This document shows, one piece after another, positions 49,881 to 58,613 of a stretch of DNA of 64,000 nt. This DNA comes from Erysipelotrichaceae bacterium (GTDB lineage Bacteria > Bacillota_I > Bacilli_A > ML615J-28 > CAG-313): NCBI GenBank assembly GCA_015059015.1, contig SVBG01000003.1:124001-188000 (forward strand). The letters are read 5' to 3'. A model generated the notes under the pieces. It searched no databases, had not been told where the DNA came from, and saw only the letters and a list, made by a program, of their open reading frames with translations. The position numbers were made by a program, and so were the translations under genes. Every line of letters starts with the position of its first letter. Position 1 is the first letter of the stretch.

Positions 49881-52800
49881 TTACCCTTCAGATCCTGGAA
49901 TAGTACTAAAATATGTTACAGAATTTGAAACACCAGTAGTTTTATCAGTTAATGTAATAGTATAACTAACTACAGTATCATCTTCAGGAACTTTAATAAC
50001 ACGACCTGTATTAGAAACATATTCTGTGTTATTTGAAACAAATGAAATAGTATAATTACTAAACTTAGTTAATAATTCATATTCATACTTAACTAAATCC
50101 ATGAATTCCCACCAAATTTCCATATTGTTTTCAAGCATTGGTTGAGGACAATCTTTTGCAGTATAAGCATGGTGAGGTCTAACTCTTTCTAATCCAAGAT
50201 TATTATCATAGCAAAGTTTTGCAACAAGTTGAGCTGTTTTTTGCCATGTATACCAAAGGTCAGATCCTTTATCTACACAGGATTCAATACCAATTGAATT
50301 TAAGTTACCACCACTAGCGCAAATACGCCCTTCATGAACTTGAGTATAGCACCACCATGTAGTTCCCATATAATATTCTCCATTAACAACTTTTACTGGG
50401 AATCCCCAATCATTAAAGAATGATTCAGCAGAACGATTTGAGAAAGCACCACCTGTATAATCTGATTGTGAACTAATAGTTCCATTAGAATTAAATATAT
50501 GATCTGTATTTCTTGAACTATAATTATATGTTGATGGTAGTTTAATTGAAGTCTTCTTACCATTGATTTCGAAATAAAAATCATCAGATGCACTCCAATT
50601 AATGTGTAATAAATCAGCACCATCATAAGCAACACCAGTTGCATTCCAAGTAAAGTATCCTACTTGATCAACAGATGCACCATCACCAGCATGCCAAGCT
50701 CCTTTATCATGCGTTAATGCTTGATATACACCATCATTACCAGTTGTATAATGAATTGAAGTACTATTATCAGATACAAAATATTTTGCATTAGCCAATG
50801 CATTAGCACCAGTTGACATATTACCAGTATAGTGAACAGTTACAAATTCAAGTGATCTTAACGTATTAAAGTCATCTACCTCAGAATTAGCATAAGTAGT
50901 ATCAATTACTAATGAATCATTAAATAATATCTTACTAACACTACCATATATATCTGTGTAATATACTGGAGTTCCAGCACCAATACCTAATTGTGATTTT
51001 GTATATACTTGATTATTATGAGCTTCAGAAATAATACTGAAAATTTCACTTAAACCTTCAGCAATAACGGAAATAGAAACTGTTAAATTAACTGAAGGAT
51101 CACCAGAATCATATACATAAATATCAACTGTTCCTTCACTAACACCTGTAACTAAACCTGTTTGATCAACAGTTGCAATACTAGTATTTTTACTTTCCCA
51201 TACAAAATTACCAACTAATTCACCAGAAATAGCAGCATTTAATTGAATTGAATTATCAACTTCAGTAAATGGATCAGTATCATATGTAACAATAATTGAA
51301 CTTGACCATTTAGCATAATAAGTAATTACACCTGGATTAGTGTAGTAACCAGGATATGTAGTTACTGCATCACCAGTTAATGATTCATTAGTGTACCAAC
51401 CTTTAAATGTATAACCTTGTTTGAATGGTTTAGGTAAAGTGCAAGGATCAGTATATACATAACTTGTAGGAAGTGTATTAGCAGTATTGAATGCAGATTT
51501 AACAGATTCACTACTATAATCAGCAGATACAAAATTAGTATTTTGTGAATATTTAGCTTGTCCTACCCATCCACGAAGTTCATAAGCCACTGAATAAATG
51601 TAATTACCATTTGCAGCATTTAATTCAGATTGTGATGTATAATTATAAAAATTCACAAATGCATTTTTATTACTACCACCAGCAACACCAGCAATATAAT
51701 TTACAAGCCAAGTCCATTTTTCTTTATAATTTGAATTATATAAGAATAATGAAGCATCAGAAATTTCTCCCCATGATCCTAATGCATAGAATGTTTCAGG
51801 AGTATGAGATTTATTTCTTGCAGTATTATAATCTTTTAAGAAATCAGCAATAGCATCATCGACTGTATTATAATTTACAAATGCTCCACCATTAGTATCA
51901 TAATTAACAGTAACGCTTTGTAATTGAGAGACCCATTGTGCAGTATATGTAATATCACCTGGATTTGATGAATAACCTGGGAACTCAGTTACAACACTAC
52001 CATCAACACTTGATTTCCAACCAGTAAATGTATAATAATTATGTGTTGGAACTATTAAAGAAGTTGGTTCAGATAATACCATATTCAATGTTGTAGGATA
52101 AGCATTACTAGGGTCATTTGTTTTAATATATTTTAGATCTGTATCTTTTAAAACTGGTGTTTTTAAGAAAACAAGATACTCTCCAACAGTATATTGCTTA
52201 GTAACATTAGTACTTGAACTTGAAATAGCATGTGTCCATGTTACACCAGCATTAGTAGCAACAGAATTAGCACCTGCAGTTGCAGCATCAACCGCAACAA
52301 CTTTATAAGCATTTAGACTTGAGTCATATTGTAATAATGCTTTATATTGCCATCTTAAACTATTATTGCTAGTTACAGCAGTATCACAGAAATAAATACC
52401 ACTTGCTAAACCAGTATTAGAATATTCACCCAATGTTTCAATATTTGAAGCATATTCTAATGGGAAATATCCGCCATTAGCATCTAGAGTTACATTAACA
52501 TTAGCATAAGTAGCTTCTTCTACTTTTGCATAATATACTTTAGCGCCAGTAGTACCAGCAGTAATGGTTGTAATTGCATCACCATTTAATTCAGCATTAT
52601 CATACCATCCTAAGAAATTATAACCATCAAATTGAGGAGTAGGTAAAACTACTTCACTTTCTACATTATATGTTGAAGCTAAACTAGTTAATTCTTCAGC
52701 ACCATTAAAATATTTAATTGTATAAGAAATAGTTTCATATTTTGGAACAAAAACATAATTTAATTCACTATCTAATGTGAAATTAGATCCTACTTCATAT

Positions 52801-53891
52801 ACATTTTCATTATATGTCCACGAAGAAGTATAACCATTTTTATAATTAGTTTCAGGAAGAATTATATCATCACCATTATTTATAAATGAGCAATTAGCAT
52901 TTTTAGTATAAATAATATTATTGTAGTTTACTAATAAACTTAATTTAGTAGGATTTTTTGAGAAGTTATAACTTCCCCATCCACTTGATGCATAATCACC
53001 TAGCATTATAGACATTATATAAGAACATAAATGTCCACCATAATACCAATTTGCTGTATCTTCAACATTATTTATAATAGCTTCAGCTTGAGCTTTTGCA
53101 AAACTATGCCCTGTACCATTTGAAAGTTCATTAATAATATAATTTAATAACCAACCCCATTTAGCATACATATCTTCATTTTGGAAGAATTCTTTTAATT
53201 TAGCACCTTCCCAAGAAGATTGTACTGAAGTCTTAGCAGATTTATACCATGTAGAACTAGAACCACCAGTAAAAGCACTATCAGCATTTAATGAAGTAGC
53301 AAATAATGTATTCCAATCATTAATAAATTCTACTGCTAACGTTTTAGGATTTGTTTCATATAATGCATTATCATAATATAAATTTCCAATTGCATCAGTA
53401 AATGTTTTCTTATAGTTTTCACCAACATATTCAGCAACAGCATTTACAAAATCACCCTCAACAGAGTTTTTAGCATAAACAGCAACTTCTGCAAGGTTTC
53501 TAACAACTACATTTGAGTAAGAATAATCTTCACCTACTTTAACGTATGCAACAACAGAAATATCTTGTGCAGCAGCAGCTTTAGGGAAGTTAACCATTGT
53601 AGCTGACATATAAGGTTCTTCTTCAGTTACACCTTCAACAACTTGTTTAACAACACCAGTTGTTTCAACAGTAACTTCTGCTAAATCACCTTTTGCAAAT
53701 AAGAAACCATATTCATTGCTTTCAACATGGTTTTCAACATTAGCAAACCATCTTAAACCATTATTTCCATCAGTTCTAATTTGTACACCTTCTTCTAATG
53801 AAACAGTAGTTGTTACATCAGCTCTAACAAGTACAACACTTAATGATAGAACCATGAAAACAGTTAATAAACTTAAAACTATTTTTTTCAT
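49881..53891 (-). CDS. Giant secreted modular N-acetylmuramoyl-L-alanine amidase (paralogue 3)
   Basis: The 1336-residue paralogue has a signal peptide (1-25), the shared N-terminal domain (GVQIRTDGNNGLRWFANV), a W-rich helical module (about 180-335), InlB-type repeats (FDGYNFLGWYDNAEL), a second helical module (about 665-815, with EKWTWLVNYIAG), a Big_2-like domain (FVWESKNTSIATVDQTG) and a C-terminal amidase_2/PGRP domain with VTVHYTGN and PHHAYTAKDCP. The amidase part is more divergent than those of paralogues 1 and 2. The 41-aa peptide gene precedes it and its TAG stop overlaps the GGAGGA site. It is followed by a separate terminator, so each paralogue is its own transcript. Confidence 0.85.
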   Translation of the reverse strand: MKKIVLSLLTVFMVLSLSVVLVRADVTTTVSLEEGVQIRTDGNNGLRWFANVENHVESNEYGFLFAKGDLAEVTVETTGVVKQVVEGVTEEEPYMSATMVNFPKAAAAQDISVVAYVKVGEDYSYSNVVVRNLAEVAVYAKNSVEGDFVNAVAEYVGENYKKTFTDAIGNLYYDNALYETNPKTLAVEFINDWNTLFATSLNADSAFTGGSSSTWYKSAKTSVQSSWEGAKLKEFFQNEDMYAKWGWLLNYIINELSNGTGHSFAKAQAEAIINNVEDTANWYYGGHLCSYIMSIMLGDYASSGWGSYNFSKNPTKLSLLVNYNNIIYTKNANCSFINNGDDIILPETNYKNGYTSSWTYNENVYEVGSNFTLDSELNYVFVPKYETISYTIKYFNGAEELTSLASTYNVESEVVLPTPQFDGYNFLGWYDNAELNGDAITTITAGTTGAKVYYAKVEEATYANVNVTLDANGGYFPLEYASNIETLGEYSNTGLASGIYFCDTAVTSNNSLRWQYKALLQYDSSLNAYKVVAVDAATAGANSVATNAGVTWTHAISSSSTNVTKQYTVGEYLVFLKTPVLKDTDLKYIKTNDPSNAYPTTLNMVLSEPTSLIVPTHNYYTFTGWKSSVDGSVVTEFPGYSSNPGDITYTAQWVSQLQSVTVNYDTNGGAFVNYNTVDDAIADFLKDYNTARNKSHTPETFYALGSWGEISDASLFLYNSNYKEKWTWLVNYIAGVAGGSNKNAFVNFYNYTSQSELNAANGNYIYSVAYELRGWVGQAKYSQNTNFVSADYSSESVKSAFNTANTLPTSYVYTDPCTLPKPFKQGYTFKGWYTNESLTGDAVTTYPGYYTNPGVITYYAKWSSSIIVTYDTDPFTEVDNSIQLNAAISGELVGNFVWESKNTSIATVDQTGLVTGVSEGTVDIYVYDSGDPSVNLTVSISVIAEGLSEIFSIISEAHNNQVYTKSQLGIGAGTPVYYTDIYGSVSKILFNDSLVIDTTYANSEVDDFNTLRSLEFVTVHYTGNMSTGANALANAKYFVSDNSTSIHYTTGNDGVYQALTHDKGAWHAGDGASVDQVGYFTWNATGVAYDGADLLHINWSASDDFYFEINGKKTSIKLPSTYNYSSRNTDHIFNSNGTISSQSDYTGGAFSNRSAESFFNDWGFPVKVVNGEYYMGTTWWCYTQVHEGRICASGGNLNSIGIESCVDKGSDLWYTWQKTAQLVAKLCYDNNLGLERVRPHHAYTAKDCPQPMLENNMEIWWEFMDLVKYEYELLTKFSNYTISFVSNNTEYVSNTGRVIKVPEDDTVVSYTITLTDKTTGVSNSVTYFSTIPGSEG

Positions 53892-53906
53892 AATTTTAAT
53901 TTCCTC

Positions 53907-54032
53907 CTATGCGAAGTAATCTTCGTCACCTTCTGCCCATGGGAAATCGATAACAACGCTTCCACCAGCAGTAAGAACTTCAGATTCATAATTAATGATT
54001 TCGATAGAAGGAGTTTCATAATTTTTATTCAT
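53907..54032 (-). CDS. 41-residue leader-like peptide upstream of amidase 3 (YETP peptide, second copy)
   Basis: The product differs from the copy at 45121-45246 only at residue 13 (Ile for Leu). It has an AAAAGGAGAAA ribosome binding site and a good sigma-A promoter. The stop TAG overlaps the AGGAGGA site of the amidase gene, whose ATG is 15 nt further on. Of six nucleotide differences from the other copy, most are synonymous. Y5-E-T-P8, Thr21 two residues before Gly23 and a 19-residue C-terminal segment with Asp at its position 7 fit the outline of a lasso peptide precursor; this is inference only. Confidence 0.87.
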   Translation of the reverse strand: MNKNYETPSIEIINYESEVLTAGGSVVIDFPWAEGDEDYFA

Positions 54033-54064
54033 TATATTTTCTCCTTTTAAAAAATTACACTCTT

Positions 54065-54093
54065 ATTATATCATATTTAAAAAATTATTGCAA
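54065..54093 (-). promoter_or_regulatory. Sigma-A promoter of the peptide-amidase 3 unit
   Basis: TTGCAA (54088-54093), 17-nt spacer, TATAAT (54065-54070) with an extended TGA on the minus strand. Confidence 0.82.
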
Positions 54094-54102
54094 AAATGAA
54101 AT

Positions 54103-54148
54103 AAAAAAAGATGAATAAAGTTTTTATAAAAGCTCTTATTCATCTTTT
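54103..54148 (-). terminator. Rho-independent terminator after gpsA
   Basis: AAAAGATGAATAAG pairs with CTTTATTCATCTTTT (imperfect) around a 15-nt loop, followed by TTTTAT on the minus strand; it overlaps the gpsA end. Confidence 0.85.
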
Positions 54149-55134
54149 AATGATCTTTTCATTAATTGATTAATTGCAGTTTTAACAGGTTTTTTATTAT
54201 ATAAAACGTCATATACAGCATCAATAATAGGGGTTTCTAAATTATTTACTCTAGCATATTGATATGCTGCAACAACAGTTCTTGCACCTTCAACAACCAT
54301 TGTCATTGATGAAATCGTTTCTTCAAGATTTTTACCAGTTGCTAAACGATAACCTGCTTGAAAGTTTCTTGAATGTAGGCTAGTTGTAGTAACAACTAAA
54401 TCACCAAGGCCAGTTAATCCATAAATTGTTTCTTCGTGAGCACCAAAAGAAATAATAAATCTTCGCATTTCAACAAGTGCGCGTGAAATTAAACCTGCTT
54501 TAGCATTATCTCCTAAACCTATACCAGTTAACATCCCAGATGCAATTGCATAAATATTCTTAAGCGCACCACAAAGTTCTGCACCAACAAGATCATAACT
54601 TGTATAAACTCTAAAATATTTATTATTATTAAATAGAGATTGAACAAGTTTTGCAGCTTTTTTATTTGTACTTACAGCACATATAGTTGTTAGTAATTGA
54701 TTAATTACTTCTTCTGCATGTGATGGTCCTGTAAGTGCTACAAAATCATCAATAAATTCATTATTAATTTCTTGATATACTATTTCTGATACTCTTAAGA
54801 AAGTATCAGGTTCTAAACCTTTACTAGCGTTTACGAATAATGATTTATGCGTTAAAACATTATTCATTTCATTTAATACACATCTTATAACCTTAGTAGG
54901 TACTGCAATAACAATTACATTACATTCAATTAATGCTTCACTTAAACAAGCAGTGGCAGATACATTAAGTGGTAATGTTCCAATTGGTAATTTACTTTTA
55001 TTAGTATGATAAATATTTATTTCATTTACTATCTCAAGTGATTGTTCATAAACAATTACATCATGACCATTATCACCTAAAATTCTAGCTAGAGCACTTC
55101 CCCAACTTCCTCCACCAATAACAGTAACTTTCAT
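54136..55134 (-). CDS. gpsA: Glycerol-3-phosphate dehydrogenase [NAD(P)+]
   Basis: GpsA makes sn-glycerol 3-phosphate from dihydroxyacetone phosphate for phospholipid synthesis. The Rossmann motif VIGGGSWGSALA (about 4-15), GPSHAEEV, LCGALKNIYAIASGM (catalytic Lys) and GLTGLGDLVVT are present. At 332 residues it is normal. Its ATG directly follows the der stop codon and its ribosome binding site (GAGGAC) is within der, so the pair is coupled, as in Bacillus. Confidence 0.98.
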   Translation of the reverse strand: MKVTVIGGGSWGSALARILGDNGHDVIVYEQSLEIVNEINIYHTNKSKLPIGTLPLNVSATACLSEALIECNVIVIAVPTKVIRCVLNEMNNVLTHKSLFVNASKGLEPDTFLRVSEIVYQEINNEFIDDFVALTGPSHAEEVINQLLTTICAVSTNKKAAKLVQSLFNNNKYFRVYTSYDLVGAELCGALKNIYAIASGMLTGIGLGDNAKAGLISRALVEMRRFIISFGAHEETIYGLTGLGDLVVTTTSLHSRNFQAGYRLATGKNLEETISSMTMVVEGARTVVAAYQYARVNNLETPIIDAVYDVLYNKKPVKTAINQLMKRSLKDE

Positions 55135-56445
55135 TTAGTCCTCTTTCTTTCTTAAAATAAACTTAATTGGAGTTCCTTCAAAACTAAAAGCTTCTCTTAA
55201 TTTATTTTCAAGATATCTTTGATAAGAGAAATGTAAATAATTAGGATCATTTACAAATAAAACAAACGAAGGAGGATTTTTTTCAACTTGAGATGCATAA
55301 TAAATCTTTAATCGATCGCCATTAAAGAATGGTGCTTGTTGAATTAATGTTGCATCAAGTAATACATCATTTAAGACATTAGTAGCAACACGCCTTGTAT
55401 AGTTTTGATAAACAATCTTAATTTGCTCAAAGACAGTATGAACTCTTTGATTTTTAAGTGCTGATACAAATACAATTGGTGCATAATCTAAAAAAACAAA
55501 ATGAGATTTAATTTTCTTAATCCATTCTTGCATTGATTTATCATTTTTCTCAACTGCATCCCACTTATTTACAACAATAATAACAGCTTTATTAGCATCC
55601 ATTGCGTAGCCTGCAACACGTTTATCTTGTTCTTCGATTTCTTTAGTTGCATCAAGAAGTAGTAAAACAACACTTGATCTTTCAATTGCTTTAATAGCCC
55701 TCAAAAAACTATATTTCTCAGCATTTTCATAGATTTTACCAGTCTTTCTAATCCCAGCAGTATCTATTACTACATAGTCAGCTCCATCTCTTGTAAATGG
55801 TGTATCGATTGCATCACGAGTAGTACCTGCAATATCACTAACAATTACTCTTTCTGTACCTAAAATTGCATTAGTAAGTGAACTCTTACCAACATTAGGT
55901 TGACCAATTAAACAAAATTCAATTGTGTCATCATATTTTTTACTTTTCTTTTCTGGTAATAACTCAACTATTTTATCTAATAAATCACCGATACCAATAC
56001 CATGAAGTGTACTTATTGCAAATACTTCTTCTACCCCAAAATTATAAAATTCATAGATATTATCCATGAATTTTACGTCGTCTATTTTATTTGCAGCCAC
56101 GATAACAGGTTTCTTAGATTTATGAAGAATAGTCATTACATCGCTATCTTCTTTAGTAATTCCTACTCGTCCATCACAGACAAAGATAATTACATCAGCT
56201 TCGTCAATAGCTAGTTCAGCTTGTGCTCTAATTTCAAACATAAATGGAACATCCGATAATTCTATTCCACCAGTATCGATTATTGCAAATTGCTGATCTA
56301 GCCATTCACATTTAGCATATAAGCGATCACGAGTAACTCCACTTGCATCATCTGTTATAGCAAGTTTATCACCAGCTAAACGATTGAATAGACTTGATTT
56401 TCCTACATTAGGACGTCCTACAATCGCAACTGTTCCGTGTCTCAT
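55135..56445 (-). CDS. der: Double-domain GTPase Der (EngA)
   Basis: Der acts in 50S subunit maturation. Two G domains are seen: GRPNVGKSSLFNRL (about 10-23) with DTGGI, and GQPNVGKSSLTNAI (about 181-194) with DTAGIRK and NKWD. A KH-like C-terminal domain follows from about residue 350. At 436 residues it is canonical. It lies between the cmk-rpsA fusion and gpsA, matching the Bacillus order cmk-rpsA homologue-der-gpsA. Confidence 0.98.
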   Translation of the reverse strand: MRHGTVAIVGRPNVGKSSLFNRLAGDKLAITDDASGVTRDRLYAKCEWLDQQFAIIDTGGIELSDVPFMFEIRAQAELAIDEADVIIFVCDGRVGITKEDSDVMTILHKSKKPVIVAANKIDDVKFMDNIYEFYNFGVEEVFAISTLHGIGIGDLLDKIVELLPEKKSKKYDDTIEFCLIGQPNVGKSSLTNAILGTERVIVSDIAGTTRDAIDTPFTRDGADYVVIDTAGIRKTGKIYENAEKYSFLRAIKAIERSSVVLLLLDATKEIEEQDKRVAGYAMDANKAVIIVVNKWDAVEKNDKSMQEWIKKIKSHFVFLDYAPIVFVSALKNQRVHTVFEQIKIVYQNYTRRVATNVLNDVLLDATLIQQAPFFNGDRLKIYYASQVEKNPPSFVLFVNDPNYLHFSYQRYLENKLREAFSFEGTPIKFILRKKED

Positions 56446-56467
56446 ATTAAGTTCTTCCTATTCTTTA

Positions 56468-58540
56468 TTATTTCTTTAAAGCATCACCAAGAAGATCACC
56501 AATAGTGCTACCAGTGTTTTCTTGTTCTTGTTCTTTCATATAAGAATCAAATGATTCTCTTTCTTTAGCAACTTCAATAGCTTTAACTGAAACTACTAAT
56601 TTTGCACGATTTGGATCGCATTCTAATACCATAGCATTAACTTTAGTTCCTGCAGCAAATTCATCAGTTACATTAGTAACGCGTTTAGAACTTGAAACTT
56701 CATTAACAGGTAAGAAACCAGTAACTGTTTTATAAGTAACTTCAGCTCCACGTTCTACATCACGTACTACTTCAACTTCAACAATTTCACCTTTACGAAG
56801 CTTAATTCCGCTCCATGCATTTTCAACAGTTTCACGATGTGATAAGCTTACTCTAAATTTCTTATCATCAATATTCATTACTTTAACTAAGATTTTGTCG
56901 CCTTCATTAACAACACCATCATATTTTTCATTTACTAACCAAGAGTATTCCATTTTAGACATTAAACCAGAATATTCAGGAGTAAGTTCAATAATTAAAC
57001 CAGCTGGAATAATTTTCTTAACTGTACCTTCAAATACATCACCAACATGATATTTTTCTTTTAATACTTCCCAAGGATGAGTAGTTAAAGCTTTCATTGA
57101 AAGACCAATTTTTTCTTCATCAATCTTAATAACTTTAACAGTAACTTTTTTACCAACTGATAAAACTTTCTTAACATCACGAACAGGGAAATGATCAATT
57201 TCAGATGCATGTAATAAACCACTTACTAAACCAAGTTTAACAATTGCACCATAAGCAAGAATTGATACAACTTCACCTTCAACAACTTGACCAACTTCTA
57301 AAGCACCATAAGCTGCTTCTTTAGCAAGTCTCTTTTGTTTCTTTTCAGCAGCAATTTGGCTAACTGAAATGAAATGACGTTCTTCATTTACATATAATAC
57401 GATAACAGGGATTTCTTCACCTTTTAATTGTTTTAAAGCATCTTCACTAAGTGATGAATGTTTATAAGATAAGAATAGTTTAGTATTATTATAAAGTAAT
57501 TCTGCACCATTTTTTGTAGTTCTTAATACTTTAGCATTGATAACTTCATCAGCTTCTTTAATAGCATGGAATTGAGCAATTTTTTCTTGTAATGCTTTTT
57601 CTTTTGCTTCAGCTTGTTCTTTTTCATAAGCAAGTTTAGTTGAAAGATATAAAACTACAACATTAGGGTTTTTCTTATCTTTACCAATAGACTTAACTTG
57701 AGCAGTATATTCTGCACCTTCAGAGTATTCTAAATATAATTTACCTGGTACTTCTAGTAAATCATTTGCATAGATTACAGCCTTAACTCCTTCTTCGATT
57801 TCTAAATAAATTGCATTACTGTTTACACCAGTAACTGTACCTGTAACAGTTTGTCCTACATAGTACTTTTCGTTCTTTTCGCTCATTTTAATTAAGCCCC
57901 TTTCATTCACTAATTTAATAATTTCACTCACTACCTCATCGATTGTCATATCTGATGAATCGACAACGATAGCGTCCTCAGCACATTTTAGAGGACTGAT
58001 TTTTCGCGTTGAATCTTTATGATCTCTAGTTTCAATTTCAAGCATAGTTTCTTCCAATGACTTGAATATTCCACTTTGTTCGCGCTCTAACATTCTTCTT
58101 TTAGCACGACATTCAACGGATGCAATTAAGTAGATTTTAAGTTCTGCATTAGGAAGAACGACAGTACCAATGTCACGTCCATCCATAATTACACTCTTAG
58201 AATCACTTATTTTACGTTGATAATCAACTAAATAACTTCTGACAACACCTATCTTTGATGGAGTAGAAACGTTCTCAGTTACTTCAACGGTTCTAATAGC
58301 TTCAGATACATCTTCACCATCCATAATAAATCTACCATTACAAATATCAAGGACAGTAGAACTTAAAAATCCATAAGCATTTTCATCTTCCATATCAATA
58401 CCAAGACGTAGTGCTTTAAGTGTTACAGCACGATACATAGCACCAGTATCGATATATTCAATATTTAATTTTTTTGCTAATATTTTAGCAATAGTACTTT
58501 TCCCAGCACCTGCTGGACCGTCAATAGCAATTTTAAACAT
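56468..58540 (-). CDS. Fusion of cytidylate kinase with ribosomal protein S1-like protein
   Basis: The 690-residue frame begins with a full Cmk (residues 1-216: P-loop IAIDGPAGAGKST, DTGAMYRAV, MDGRDIGT) that phosphorylates CMP/dCMP. It continues without a stop into an S1-type protein with five S1 repeats (starting at about 229, 328, 413, 498 and 583; the second and fifth are degenerate). The junction reads NERGLIKMSEKNEK: the internal Met219 (57886) is where a free S1 would start, and a GAAAGGGG site (57896-57904) lies 10 nt before it. The S1 part may therefore be made both as a fusion and alone. In Bacillus the two genes are adjacent but separate. A GAGGTGA site precedes the first ATG. Confidence 0.93.
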   Translation of the reverse strand: MFKIAIDGPAGAGKSTIAKILAKKLNIEYIDTGAMYRAVTLKALRLGIDMEDENAYGFLSSTVLDICNGRFIMDGEDVSEAIRTVEVTENVSTPSKIGVVRSYLVDYQRKISDSKSVIMDGRDIGTVVLPNAELKIYLIASVECRAKRRMLEREQSGIFKSLEETMLEIETRDHKDSTRKISPLKCAEDAIVVDSSDMTIDEVVSEIIKLVNERGLIKMSEKNEKYYVGQTVTGTVTGVNSNAIYLEIEEGVKAVIYANDLLEVPGKLYLEYSEGAEYTAQVKSIGKDKKNPNVVVLYLSTKLAYEKEQAEAKEKALQEKIAQFHAIKEADEVINAKVLRTTKNGAELLYNNTKLFLSYKHSSLSEDALKQLKGEEIPVIVLYVNEERHFISVSQIAAEKKQKRLAKEAAYGALEVGQVVEGEVVSILAYGAIVKLGLVSGLLHASEIDHFPVRDVKKVLSVGKKVTVKVIKIDEEKIGLSMKALTTHPWEVLKEKYHVGDVFEGTVKKIIPAGLIIELTPEYSGLMSKMEYSWLVNEKYDGVVNEGDKILVKVMNIDDKKFRVSLSHRETVENAWSGIKLRKGEIVEVEVVRDVERGAEVTYKTVTGFLPVNEVSSSKRVTNVTDEFAAGTKVNAMVLECDPNRAKLVVSVKAIEVAKERESFDSYMKEQEQENTGSTIGDLLGDALKK

Positions 58541-58613
58541 TTTTAGTCACCTCAACTCATTTAGTATAACATATTCTACTTTTTTTATCAAGAAAGTTAG
58601 ACTAAAATAAATT

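Noticed and set aside
45121-54032. Complete lasso-peptide gene cluster
   Set aside because: Only precursor-like peptides are present. No RRE, B2 protease, asparagine-synthetase-like cyclase or dedicated exporter lies in the window; the ABC protein at 58614 has no C39 peptidase domain.
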